Shown here piece after piece: positions 25,201-32,939 of a stretch of DNA of 36,889 nucleotides (the stretch's first letter is position 1; every line of letters starts with the position of its first letter). Origin of the DNA: a virus. The notes beneath the pieces were generated by a model. It was not told the origin of the DNA and searched no databases. It worked only from the letters and a program-made list of their open reading frames with translations. A program made the position numbers and the translations under genes. Where the stretch lies: positions 1-36,889 of the IMG/VR virus record IMGVR_UViG_3300017782_000074; one strand, given 5' to 3'.

Positions 25201-26022
25201 AATAAACTTATAAACCCTTTAAGATCTTTAGTTTGGAAGTTTTATAAAGAACAGTTTGGATATGGAAAAAATGGTTTTGATGCTCCATCAAAAATGTTAA
25301 TGTTTGTTACAAACCCAAAAATACGATCTTCCTTAGAGCAAATTTATTCTAAGAAAGAGTTGGAAAACATAGATAAATTAGCGGAGTTAGAACGTAGAAT
25401 TTTATCTACTGGAAGAGTTCAAGCTGATTTAGATTCAGGCTTAACATCTTTGGATCAAACATTTAAGAATTTGTTTGGTTTTGGCTTACAAACATTAGAA
25501 TCTTCTACAAGAGCAGCTTTTGTTACAAATAAAATGTCTCCTATCAATATGTTTGTTGGATTAGGTGCTAGGTTATTGGGAAGACAACAAATGAATGTGT
25601 ATGATGCCGCGATGTATACTGCAGCTACTAACCCAAAATTAGCAGAAAAAATAATTAATTCATTAGATGATGTTAAGACACCTGGTGGCATGACTCAGGC
25701 AAAAGAAGTTTTAAAAGATGTAGGAGTATATTATAAAAATGTTTTCGATGACATGACAGGTTTCAGACCTAGAACAATCATGGCTACAAAAGTTGCCGCA
25801 CCAATAGAGGCTACTGAGTTTGCTGAAGCATTGGTAGGTAAGGAAGAAAGAGAAGTTCCACTTAGTAAAAAACTACCTGAGATTAGTCAAACTTTACCTT
25901 CAATGGCGGCAGTTACAAAACCATCTCCACAAAATCCTCAAATGAGGCCAAACTTTGCTAGAACTTATGAAGCTTTGTTTCCCGATGATTACATCACGAC
26001 TCTTTTGAAACAACGTCAGTAA
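22264..26022 (+). CDS. Large internal virion (ejection) protein
   Basis: A 1252-residue, Lys/Glu-rich, mainly helical protein and the last and largest of the ejection block. It starts MAVITLPTGEQVDTKTNKVV. Moderately hydrophobic segments lie near 95-110 (GEFGGTTLPISGLLLHFARK), 170-190 (ALLIDLAFTGALAG) and 205-225 (VPLLALPAGVGVVSLAEALF). It ends YEALFPDDYITTLLKQRQ, an ending typical of podovirus ejection proteins. No lytic transglycosylase motif is seen. It would enter the host with the DNA. The ATG follows the previous TAA without a gap. The last 29 bases overlap, tail to tail, with the exonuclease gene on the other strand. Confidence 0.65.
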   Translation: MAVITLPTGEQVDTKTNKVVGFADPIQVNPSDAPKRAEPVDAMGIVNQLSWSFNSAIFDLPDAITEGIGKVLGIDDPVVLGDFMEYFNTATGETAPKNMPERYARKIGEFGGTTLPISGLLLHFARKGAFGRFQKASDYYTGKQGTAGNLKDSLKGVAKETFDYIRKNPREALLIDLAFTGALAGVDQSIEEFVDEGQGKELAKASVPLLALPAGVGVVSLAEALFKLSPTRAVAKLFSGAKNTEGLATKNTADILKEDPRLKELVDQKVISIPFAKQVVEVANKRSLGTAAKELDNIFKILKDETFDEGKAFTFAKKLEQFEKDNPELFEGLNFKLDIAQLADSPMLNKMISEYRAKAPPGVAKSAIERQNELLDNFATIFTRATPQEKGEAVGFLRAVQSMNEKNIKELSERAGNIGKAEKDKLEKKYRYITLDDIGMFFEKSIIQKLDQVDKNFQLKAEQGQFTRTKDGVDAPTRDPSKFSEEELRGEILSDIPSIDFTKFLLKFKEEFKPTLKDERDFQDVSLTRIYNLIDNFFATRQKEFYRRIEEGFKTDTNKNGDSLGIPGFREFLTSKKTYGTKDGFPQDVEIPIFTAISRRAKGKKGKVILLPGESIAPELQAQIKGIETLEQNYNSIFNYAFNKFYREQNFKAIKNPKDAETRKTVQEKDRNILYYPTQEQIDGLVKNFLKKNQYSEKDLFPTVKLALPDAFTLLGKIRNSLANTQADVNKDFKDFNTGRRFLLSQEKMFNAVNKEILRGFNKEGKDVGKFVKEYQDTFSFFKNILAKKALDPSTSEESLAKFLLNDSANLKALNSLFLKDNGKHVSSYISNLEKAVISKITNNNPQKTFIKDGEFDLQAFSNALKNISPTIRKNFPEELKTRLDNADGMATRIIARKKELEDKANAITEGSFMKSIKGLVEDGQDYGDAILKALKEPQFMNVLKKEADRIEAEAISKAKQGITPDGISKKFAASQEAKNKLINPLRSLVWKFYKEQFGYGKNGFDAPSKMLMFVTNPKIRSSLEQIYSKKELENIDKLAELERRILSTGRVQADLDSGLTSLDQTFKNLFGFGLQTLESSTRAAFVTNKMSPINMFVGLGARLLGRQQMNVYDAAMYTAATNPKLAEKIINSLDDVKTPGGMTQAKEVLKDVGVYYKNVFDDMTGFRPRTIMATKVAAPIEATEFAEALVGKEEREVPLSKKLPEISQTLPSMAAVTKPSPQNPQMRPNFARTYEALFPDDYITTLLKQRQ

Positions 26023-26695
26023 TATAAATTCTTAGTTTTTGTCTCCATTTATCTAAGTAAGAATCAAACTCTCTACCACATACCACAAAATCTTTAAAAA
26101 ACCCGTCCTGAGAAGCCATTAATACGACTCCTTGACGTATATTCGTGTCAAATTGATGATTATGTGCGTCAGCATATGCGGCTAACTGTATAAAATAATC
26201 GTCAATCCACTCTCTTTTCTTCATTTTATTTGACTGTTTAAAGTCAATTATTGATGGTTCACCCCTAAACACTCCTGAGAGGTCAATAGTCCCTGCGTAG
26301 GAGCCGTGTTTGTAAACCATAACCTCACTACCCCAAACTTCTTCCAAGTCCTCAAAGAATGTCTCAATGAGTCCTGAACCCATTCTGTATCCTTTTATCT
26401 GGTAAAATTTCTTAGCATATGGCACAGGTCTTAATTTCACATGGGATTCAATAAACGAATGCATAGCGGTTCCAACCTTGGCGGCACTATCTCTAATACG
26501 TTCTGCCTCTTCCTTTCCTACACGATTGGTCCACTCAACCAGGCCAGACTTATCTTTGCTATGGCTAAGTATGGTTGTCACGCTTGGCAACTTGTCCCCT
26601 ACTTCATTTACATATCTCCGACCTTCAGGGAGATCCTGTCGTTTTAAAGTGCTGTAATTATATCTGTATCTAGGCTTAATAATTATATCAACCAT
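25994..26695 (-). CDS. PD-(D/E)XK exonuclease, MGME1-like
   Basis: A 233-residue protein. PSVTTILSHSKDKSGLVEW (37-55) and KVGTAMHSFIE (73-83) are the N-terminal motifs of the MGME1/RecB-like phage exonuclease family. The nuclease core follows: Glu124, Asp138 in GTIDLSGV, and the Asp151-x-Lys153 pair in SIIDFKQSNK, then a helix with YFIQLAAYADAH. It should degrade DNA ends with a metal ion and act in recombination, end processing or host DNA recycling. It lies downstream of the SNF2-like helicase and overlaps its end by 13 bases, so the two probably form one minus-strand operon. The start is ATG. Confidence 0.8.
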   Translation of the reverse strand: MVDIIIKPRYRYNYSTLKRQDLPEGRRYVNEVGDKLPSVTTILSHSKDKSGLVEWTNRVGKEEAERIRDSAAKVGTAMHSFIESHVKLRPVPYAKKFYQIKGYRMGSGLIETFFEDLEEVWGSEVMVYKHGSYAGTIDLSGVFRGEPSIIDFKQSNKMKKREWIDDYFIQLAAYADAHNHQFDTNIRQGVVLMASQDGFFKDFVVCGREFDSYLDKWRQKLRIYITDVVSKES

Positions 26696-28158
26696 TTTTT
26701 TAACTCCTCTCCTAACACTTTACTAGCTATATCTATTTTATTTTTTAAAGCTTCAACTATCTTTTGATCAATTGTATCCATTACTTTTTCTCCATTCATA
26801 ATAGAAGGGAATTGTGAAATCAAATCTATATAATTCACACTTTTCGTCTGTCCGATTCTATGTGCTCGGTCTTCTGACTGTAACCTAACCTCTAGGTCAT
26901 AGCTGTTTGAGTAGTAAATTACATTAGAAGCTTGAGTTAATGTTAGACCGTATCCACCTGTTCTAGGTTGCCCAACAAAGAATAAAAGGTCAGACTTAGG
27001 ATCTTGAAACTCTTCAACAATTCTTACTCGATCTTCATTAGAAGTTGCTCCATAAAACCCTGCAGCACATCCGCCACCAAATTTTTCAGAAAGTTTTTTT
27101 ACAATCGCTTCTATATCATAAGTATAGTTTGCCCATATAATAACTTTTCCAGAACTTTCCTCAATACAATCCATTAGAACATTCATTCGATTAGATTTTA
27201 TTTCAATCAACTTACCATCGTCTGTTTTTATGTGTCCACAACATATTTGATGTAATCTTAGTAACTGAGTTAAAGCACTTGCAGTTGTAGTAATTGAACC
27301 ATCGTCTAACATAGCTAAAGCCATTTTTTTCATAGACTTGTATGCTTCTTCTTGTTCATCTGTTAAATCTACATATCTTAATGAGTATACTTTTTCAGGT
27401 AAGTCTAAACATTCTTCTTTCTTTATCCGAAAAGCAAAAGGTTTTAATTTTTCTGATAACTCATCCAATCGCCTATAGCCAACCACCTGATTAAAAGCTT
27501 GTGGTCCTACAGATTGTGTTTGTAAAATTGCATACCTAGAACGAAAAGCATAGTAGCTAGAAAAACCTAGTAAATCTACGTCTAAAAAAGCACATTGTGT
27601 ATATAAATCCAATGGACTTTTTGTTACAGGAGAACCTGTACAAATTCTTTTATACTTTGCGAAACGCCCTAGTTTATAAATATTTTTTGTTCGTTTTGCT
27701 TTAGGTGATTTTATAGTTGTGCTTTCATCAATTACCATAAAAGAATCGTGAGCTACTAAAAATTTTTCTGCAAAAGTAATTCCTTTTTGAGTACTAAAGG
27801 CTTCTACATTCATAATTAATATGTGTAGTTTATCGTCTAATTCAAAAACACTTTCTAAGTCTTGTTTTACTTTCTTTTTTGGATTTGGACTCCACAACGC
27901 AGTTTTATAATTAACGTGTTCTGGAATATGTTTTGGTATTTCATTAGATACCCAATTTTGATACACCCCCTTTGGCGCAATAACCAAGGCTCCAGAAACA
28001 TAGCCATTATCATATAACATAGCTATGTTGTTAATAATCATAAAAGTTTTTCCAGTTCCCATGTCAGCAAACACCGCTACAACAGGGTCTTTCCAAAATC
28101 TACTAAGGTATGCCGCTTGATGAGCATAAGGTTTATTTTTAAATTTGTACTTTATCAC
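26683..28158 (-). CDS. SNF2-like DEAD/DEAH-box helicase
   Basis: A 491-residue superfamily 2 helicase. Walker A is DMGTGKT with Lys37. Motif II is an unusual DEST (Asp144-Glu145-Ser-Thr) in FMVIDESTTIKSPKAKRTK. Motif III is ICTGSPV. The C-terminal helicase lobe has VGQPRTGGYGLTLTQASNVI, and motif VI lies in LQSEDRAHRIGQT, characteristic of SNF2 proteins. It is an ATP-driven DNA translocase, likely used in recombination, replication restart or protein displacement. The start is GTG at 28156-28158, with an AGAAAGAGA stretch upstream on the minus strand. It is divergent from the replication operon across a 59-base gap. Confidence 0.85.
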   Translation of the reverse strand: MIKYKFKNKPYAHQAAYLSRFWKDPVVAVFADMGTGKTFMIINNIAMLYDNGYVSGALVIAPKGVYQNWVSNEIPKHIPEHVNYKTALWSPNPKKKVKQDLESVFELDDKLHILIMNVEAFSTQKGITFAEKFLVAHDSFMVIDESTTIKSPKAKRTKNIYKLGRFAKYKRICTGSPVTKSPLDLYTQCAFLDVDLLGFSSYYAFRSRYAILQTQSVGPQAFNQVVGYRRLDELSEKLKPFAFRIKKEECLDLPEKVYSLRYVDLTDEQEEAYKSMKKMALAMLDDGSITTTASALTQLLRLHQICCGHIKTDDGKLIEIKSNRMNVLMDCIEESSGKVIIWANYTYDIEAIVKKLSEKFGGGCAAGFYGATSNEDRVRIVEEFQDPKSDLLFFVGQPRTGGYGLTLTQASNVIYYSNSYDLEVRLQSEDRAHRIGQTKSVNYIDLISQFPSIMNGEKVMDTIDQKIVEALKNKIDIASKVLGEELKKWLI

Positions 28159-28217
28159 TTGTATCTCTTTCTAAATTAGATTACAGTATACACATAAATC
28201 GATACAGGAGAAAGAGA
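28159..28217. promoter_or_regulatory. Divergent promoter region between helicase and replication operons
   Basis: This 59-base gap separates two outward-facing operons, so promoters for both must lie here or just inside the genes. The minus strand has TATACT (28185-28190), a fair -10 about 27 bases from the helicase start; no good -35 is seen. On the plus strand TATACA (28187-28192) overlaps it. AGGAG at 28205-28209 is the ribosome site of the plus-strand gene. The overlap of the two -10-like boxes would make expression mutually exclusive, but this is tentative. Confidence 0.3.
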
Positions 28218-28556
28218 TTGAGAAACGTATATGTAGTACAAGAGACTAGTGTCAATATTTTATCTGCTTCTAAATTTTTAGAAGGCGGAGGTGAATTTAA
28301 ATTTTTGCTTCCTCCTACAAATCAGATAATGTTTTCGCCAGGTCCTTCTATAAAGAAAATTAAAAGAGGTTTAGAAAAGTTTAATAGTAATGATTTTTTA
28401 TTGTTAATTGGAGATCCTTCTGCGATGGCAATTACCGCGGCTTGTGCTTCAGAAAAGAATAATGGTAAATTTACATTATTAAAATGGGATAGGAGAGAAG
28501 CAACTTATTATCCTATTAAAGTTGATTTAAACCAGAAAGGAGAAAGTTATGAGTAA
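28218..28556 (+). CDS. Conserved hypothetical protein, first gene of replication operon
   Basis: A 112-residue protein without a recognised domain. It starts RNVYVVQETSVNILSASKFL after the initiator, followed by PPTNQIMFSPGPSIKKIKRG and a hydrophobic core FLLLIGDPSAMAITAACASE. The alternating helix/strand pattern suggests a small alpha/beta fold. The TTG start at 28218 is supported by AGGAG about 8 bases upstream and by the absence of an early in-frame ATG. It overlaps the next gene by 8 bases, so it is coupled to it. Function unknown; its leading position suggests a role in regulating or supporting replication. Confidence 0.55.
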   Translation: MRNVYVVQETSVNILSASKFLEGGGEFKFLLPPTNQIMFSPGPSIKKIKRGLEKFNSNDFLLLIGDPSAMAITAACASEKNNGKFTLLKWDRREATYYPIKVDLNQKGESYE

Positions 28557-29115
28557 GACTCTAGCTGATTTTATTGAAGAAGAAACACAAGCTTTAAAAA
28601 TAGATGCAGGAGGTTTAAAAGACCTTAGCGCATTGGCAAAAGAAGCTTTACAGTCAGAAGAAGAGATCACTAATCTTGAAAAAGTTTTAAGTGATAAGAA
28701 AAAGGAACACAGGAATCTTGTTGAAAATAGAATACCTTCTGCAATGCAAGAGATAGGTATGTCTAACTTTACAATGGCTGATGGTTCAATGATTGAAGTA
28801 AAACCATTTTATTCAGCCTCTATTCCTAAAGATCGTAAAGGAGAAGCCTTTGAGTGGCTTCGACAACATGGTTACGATGACATCATTAAGAATCTAGTAA
28901 GCGTTCAGTTTGGTAGAGGAGAAGACGATGATGCATCAAAGTTGATTGGGATGATTCGAGAAAATGGAATGATCTCTAGTCAAACCGAAAAGATCGAATC
29001 TCAAACTTTAAGAGCTTGGGTTCGTGAAATGGTAGAACAAGGTGTGAACTTTCCTACTGAACTTTTCGGTGCATTTTGTGGTACGAAAGCTAATATTAAA
29101 TCAAGTAAAAAGTAA
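28549..29115 (+). CDS. Conserved coiled-coil protein of the replication operon
   Basis: A 188-residue protein. Residues about 35-62 form a predicted coiled coil (SEEEITNLEKVLSDKKKEHR). A conserved core follows: IPSAMQEIGMSNFTMADGS, then AFEWLRQHGYDDIIKNLVS and VQFGRGEDDDA. The C-terminal part (TLRAWVREMVEQGVNFP, then LFGAFCGTKA) is helical. The family is common next to primase and polymerase genes in uncultured marine podoviruses, but its biochemical role is not known to me. AAGGAG lies shortly before the ATG. It overlaps the previous gene by 8 bases and is followed by the putative ssDNA-binding gene. Confidence 0.6.
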   Translation: MSKTLADFIEEETQALKIDAGGLKDLSALAKEALQSEEEITNLEKVLSDKKKEHRNLVENRIPSAMQEIGMSNFTMADGSMIEVKPFYSASIPKDRKGEAFEWLRQHGYDDIIKNLVSVQFGRGEDDDASKLIGMIRENGMISSQTEKIESQTLRAWVREMVEQGVNFPTELFGAFCGTKANIKSSKK

Positions 29116-29125
29116 GGAGAAAATT

Positions 29126-29887
29126 TTGAAATTACAAAATAAAAGCAGTAAATCTAATGGTGCAATTTCAACTGTGAGTGTTTCTTTAATGGAAGAGAGT
29201 GCGGGAGATGGTTTACAAAACATCTCTCAGGAAGATACAGCACTTCCGTTTTTAAAAATACTTAGTAAGTTAAGTCCTGAATTAGATACGGTTCAAGGAG
29301 CAGAGCCTGGTATGTTGTATAACTCTGTCTCAGGAGAATTGTATTCTAGTGGTCTTCATGTTGTGCCTTGTCATTATGAAAAGAAGTTTATTGAGTGGGC
29401 TCCAAGAGGTACTGGAAATGGAAGTCCTGTAAATCAATACTCTGCATCCTCTAACATTTTATCTAAAACTCATAAAAAGCCAGGTGATTGGAGAGATTAT
29501 TTAGATAGCGGTAATTACATAGAAACTTGTGCTCAACACTATGTAATGTTAGTAGAGCAGAGACAACCTGCTTTAATTGTAATGAAGTCAACGCAATTAA
29601 AGAAAAGTAGAAAATGGAACTCTATGATTATGACCACGAGTATTCCAAATTCAAAAGGAGTAATGTTTCAACCCGCTTCATACTCTCACGTTTATTCTTT
29701 AGCTTCAGAAAAAGAATCAAACGACAAGGGTCAATGGTACGGTTGGGAAATTGGAAAAGTTGGTTTGATTGAGGATGAATCCCTGTTTATGCAATGCAAG
29801 ACGTTTGCTCAGTCTGTATCAAAAGGCGAGGTAGAAGTCAAGCATACAGAGGATAATGCTGTAAAAACTTCTGATATTCCATTTTAA
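29126..29887 (+). CDS. Putative single-stranded DNA-binding protein with SSB-like C-terminal tip
   Basis: A 253-residue protein. I place the start at TTG 29126, six bases after AAGGAG (29114-29119); the longer ORF upstream would run into the previous gene. The conserved body includes EDTALPFLKILSKLSPEL, GAEPGMLYNSVSGELYSS, STQLKKSRKWNSMIM and WYGWEIGKVG. It looks beta-rich, with scattered aromatic and basic residues that could bind nucleic acid. The acidic, disordered C-terminus ends KTSDIPF, matching the DIPF tip by which bacterial SSB recruits partner enzymes. Family membership among phage ssDNA-binding proteins is inferred from this tip and operon position. It is followed by the primase gene after 17 bases. 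Confidence 0.55.
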   Translation: MKLQNKSSKSNGAISTVSVSLMEESAGDGLQNISQEDTALPFLKILSKLSPELDTVQGAEPGMLYNSVSGELYSSGLHVVPCHYEKKFIEWAPRGTGNGSPVNQYSASSNILSKTHKKPGDWRDYLDSGNYIETCAQHYVMLVEQRQPALIVMKSTQLKKSRKWNSMIMTTSIPNSKGVMFQPASYSHVYSLASEKESNDKGQWYGWEIGKVGLIEDESLFMQCKTFAQSVSKGEVEVKHTEDNAVKTSDIPF

Positions 29888-29904
29888 TAACCCAAAGTAT
29901 CTGA

Positions 29905-31443
29905 ATGTCTGATATCGTTAAATTTAAAACGATTTTTAATGGTTTAGAGTCAGCCTATGGCACTTACACCATCGAGAGTGAACGAGAAGATACGAAACAA
30001 GTCGGTAAGGGCTTTGTAGTAAGAGAAGTCCCTACCGACATTATTTGGAAAAAGCACTTGGATGGTAAAGAGCCTAGTCTTGGCATAATACCCATAAAGA
30101 GTGACCAAACTTGTATCTGGGGAGCTTTTGATGTTGATGAGTATAATTTAGATCACAAAAATCTTGTAGGCAAAATTAAAAAAATGAATTTGCCTTTGAT
30201 CGTATTTCGATCAAAGTCAGGGGGTGCTCACGTTTATATGTTTGTAAAAGAACCCCTGTCAGCTGCAGATATGCAAAAACACATTAAATTGTTCGCGGCA
30301 TATCTGGGCTTTGCTAATTGTGAGGTATTTCCAAAACAAACAAAACTTTTAGTTGATAGAGGTGATGTTGGAAACTTTTTGAATTTACCCTACTTTGGTG
30401 GAGATAACTCTAATAGATATGCATTTAAGGAGAATGGTGATGCTGCAACGCTTGAAGAATTTTTTCAACTCTATGAAGAAAAAGTTGTTAGAAACAATAA
30501 AGAAATTCCAAAACCAGAAGTAGAGAATGAAGATATTCCTGACGGTCCTCCTTGTTTACAGTATTTGTGTAATCAAGGGTTCCCAGAAGGCACTAGAAAC
30601 AATGGCCTATTTAACATAGGTGTGTACTTAAAAAAAGCACATCCAGATTCTTGGGAAGATAAGATGTTGGAAGCAAATCAAAAGTACATGAGTCCTTCTT
30701 TACCTTTGAACGAGATCAACACAGTTGTCAAACAATTAAATAAAAAAGATTACAACTATAAGTGTAAAGATTCTCCTATCAATGCTCATTGCTCACCTTC
30801 CATATGTAAAATGCGTAAGTATGGTATTGGTGCTTCAGAAGCAGATATTGATGGACCAAGTATCACGGCTCTTGTGAAATACAATTCGGATCCTCCGTTA
30901 TGGTTCTTAGATGTTGAGGGACATAGAATTGAATTGACTACAGAAGAACTGCAGCAACAACATAAATTTCAAATTGTTTGTATGAACAAAATAAATGTTG
31001 CCCCACCTACACGAAAAAAATTAGAGTGGGAAACCATGCTTAATAAATTATTAAGACAAATGGTAGAGACTCAGGCTATTCAGGAAGCTCCAGAAGATAC
31101 CTCACATGAAGGTAGATTCGCTGACCTGTTAGAAGAGTTTTGTACACACTTTCAAAGCGGTATAGATCGAGAAGAAATATTAATGGGTAGACCTTGGACT
31201 AGTGAAGAGGACAACTACACTTATTTTAGAATGAAGGATTTAGAATCTTTCTTATCAAGAAATAGATTTATGTCTTTAACAACTCCAAAGATTGCACAGC
31301 GACTCCGTAGTATGAATGGGGAAGCAGTATCACAAAGTATAAAAAGTAGAACTGTGAGATTGTGGAAAATACCTTCATTTAAAAAACAAACTGAACCGTT
31401 TAAAGTGAACTCTTCTATTACTGATGAGGACATACCGTTTTGA
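29905..31443 (+). CDS. Archaeo-eukaryotic-type primase (TOTE-like AEP)
   Basis: A 512-residue protein. The catalytic domain (about 40-200) has the AEP metal motif AFDVDEYN with Asp76 and Asp78, then FRSKSGGAHVYMF with Ser105 and His109, and LNLPYFGGDNSNRYAF. This resembles the primase domain known from TOTE conflict systems and phage primases. A helical region with five Cys follows (217, 222, 287, 296, 301; last group KCKDSPINAHCSPSICKMRK), probably a zinc or iron-sulfur site. The C-terminal part resembles a DNA-binding helical domain and ends TDEDIPF, an SSB-like tip. The product should synthesise primers for the family A polymerase downstream. The stop overlaps the start of the UvrD-like gene. 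Confidence 0.75.
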   Translation: MSDIVKFKTIFNGLESAYGTYTIESEREDTKQVGKGFVVREVPTDIIWKKHLDGKEPSLGIIPIKSDQTCIWGAFDVDEYNLDHKNLVGKIKKMNLPLIVFRSKSGGAHVYMFVKEPLSAADMQKHIKLFAAYLGFANCEVFPKQTKLLVDRGDVGNFLNLPYFGGDNSNRYAFKENGDAATLEEFFQLYEEKVVRNNKEIPKPEVENEDIPDGPPCLQYLCNQGFPEGTRNNGLFNIGVYLKKAHPDSWEDKMLEANQKYMSPSLPLNEINTVVKQLNKKDYNYKCKDSPINAHCSPSICKMRKYGIGASEADIDGPSITALVKYNSDPPLWFLDVEGHRIELTTEELQQQHKFQIVCMNKINVAPPTRKKLEWETMLNKLLRQMVETQAIQEAPEDTSHEGRFADLLEEFCTHFQSGIDREEILMGRPWTSEEDNYTYFRMKDLESFLSRNRFMSLTTPKIAQRLRSMNGEAVSQSIKSRTVRLWKIPSFKKQTEPFKVNSSITDEDIPF

Positions 31444-32939
31444 AAATTACAAAAGTATTTGGTCCTCCAGGCACGGGAAAAACGACTTTTCTTTTAAATA
31501 AAGTAGAGGAGTTTTTACAAGAAGGTATACCGCCAGAAGATATTGGATACTTTGCTTTTACCAGAAAAGCATCTACTGAAGCTAAGACCAGAGCAATTGC
31601 TAGATTTGAAAATTTAAAAGAAAAACAATTTAGTAATTTTAGAACTCTTCATAGCCTCGCATATTCTAGACTAGGTTTATCAAACGGAAGAATGATTTCT
31701 TCTGCACAGATGAAAGAGTTTGCTGAAAAAGTTGGTATGGATAATGTCTATGTAAACTCTGGAGATGAATCATGGGAATTAAAAACTGATAATCCTGTGT
31801 TGAACGTAATCAATTTAGCCAGGTTAAAAATGGTTGATTTAGAAAAAGAATATAATGCATCTTCTTTGAATATTGGTTGGCATTCTTTTTTACATATATA
31901 CAATTCATACAGAAAGTTTTTAGAAAAAAATACTTTGTTAGATTTTACAGATTTGTTAGAACAGTTTTCTGTTTGTGATGAGGACATTTACCCAAAGTTT
32001 CAGGTAGTAATTATTGATGAAGCTCAAGATTTATCTCCGTTACAATGGAAAGTTGTTTCACGTTTGATTAAAAAATCAAACAAGGCATATATAGCAGGAG
32101 ATGATGATCAAGCTATTTTTGGTTGGGCGGGTGCAGACGTTAAATCTCTTTTGACATATGAAGGAGAGCATATAATTTTAAATCAATCGCATCGCATACC
32201 AAGAAAGATTTACACTTACGCAGATAAAATTGCGAACAGAATAAAGTATAGAGTTCCTAAAGAATGGAATCCTAGAGATGATGAGGGTAGTTTAGATATC
32301 ATAACTAATTTTAGAAACCTAGATTTTAATGATAACTGGTTAGTGTTAGCTCCTAGTAATTATGTTTTAAATGAAATACACGCATATTTAAAAAGCATGG
32401 GTATTTTATTTGAAAGAAATCACATACGTTCTATATCAGAAAAGGTGGTGGATGCTGTAGATTCATGGAACAGAATTATGAATTATGAAAGTGTAACAGC
32501 TAGTAACGTAAAGAGTATATACTCTTATCTTAATAAAGATTTAATAAAAAGAGGTTTTAAAAAATTTGAAGGTCAATCTGATGTTCGTTACACGTTTGAT
32601 GATTTAAAAAAAAATCACGGATTGCTTTCAGAAAAAAGTTCATGGATAGATGCGTTGGGAAAAATATCTGACGATCAATCAATTTATATACGTTCTGCTA
32701 TAAGAAAAGGTCAATCATTGTTAGGCAATCCTCAAGTTAAATTATCTACTATTCACGGAAGTAAAGGTGGAGAAGCTGAAAATGTTCTTTTCTTTCCTGA
32801 TCTTTCTGAAAAGTTTTGTTCTTTAAGTTTTAAAGATCCAGATGCGATGCATAGATTACATTATGTAGGAGTTACTCGAGCTAAAAAATCTTTAAACATT
32901 ATGCAACCAGAAAGATATGATCGGAGTTTTTCTATATGA
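31440..32939 (+). CDS. UvrD-like superfamily 1 DNA helicase
   Basis: A 499-residue helicase with all main SF1A motifs: I GPPGTGKTT (Lys14), Ia FAFTRKAST, II VVIIDEAQDLSPLQW (Asp193-Glu194), III AGDDDQAIFGWAG, IV LNQSHRIP, V LSTIHGSKGGEAENV, VI LHYVGVTRAKKSL (Arg480). It is shorter than bacterial UvrD (about 700 residues), so the accessory 2B insert is reduced. It should unwind DNA 3' to 5' and is the only helicase in the plus-strand replication operon, so it may act at the fork. It starts with TTG at 31440-31442, overlapping the TGA of the primase, and its stop overlaps the polymerase ATG. Confidence 0.9.
   Translation: MKITKVFGPPGTGKTTFLLNKVEEFLQEGIPPEDIGYFAFTRKASTEAKTRAIARFENLKEKQFSNFRTLHSLAYSRLGLSNGRMISSAQMKEFAEKVGMDNVYVNSGDESWELKTDNPVLNVINLARLKMVDLEKEYNASSLNIGWHSFLHIYNSYRKFLEKNTLLDFTDLLEQFSVCDEDIYPKFQVVIIDEAQDLSPLQWKVVSRLIKKSNKAYIAGDDDQAIFGWAGADVKSLLTYEGEHIILNQSHRIPRKIYTYADKIANRIKYRVPKEWNPRDDEGSLDIITNFRNLDFNDNWLVLAPSNYVLNEIHAYLKSMGILFERNHIRSISEKVVDAVDSWNRIMNYESVTASNVKSIYSYLNKDLIKRGFKKFEGQSDVRYTFDDLKKNHGLLSEKSSWIDALGKISDDQSIYIRSAIRKGQSLLGNPQVKLSTIHGSKGGEAENVLFFPDLSEKFCSLSFKDPDAMHRLHYVGVTRAKKSLNIMQPERYDRSFSI

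Noticed and set aside
29069-29125. ATG 29069 as start of the putative ssDNA-binding protein
   Set aside because: It would overlap the previous gene by 47 bases and add an unlikely N-terminus; TTG 29126 has AAGGAG at ideal spacing.
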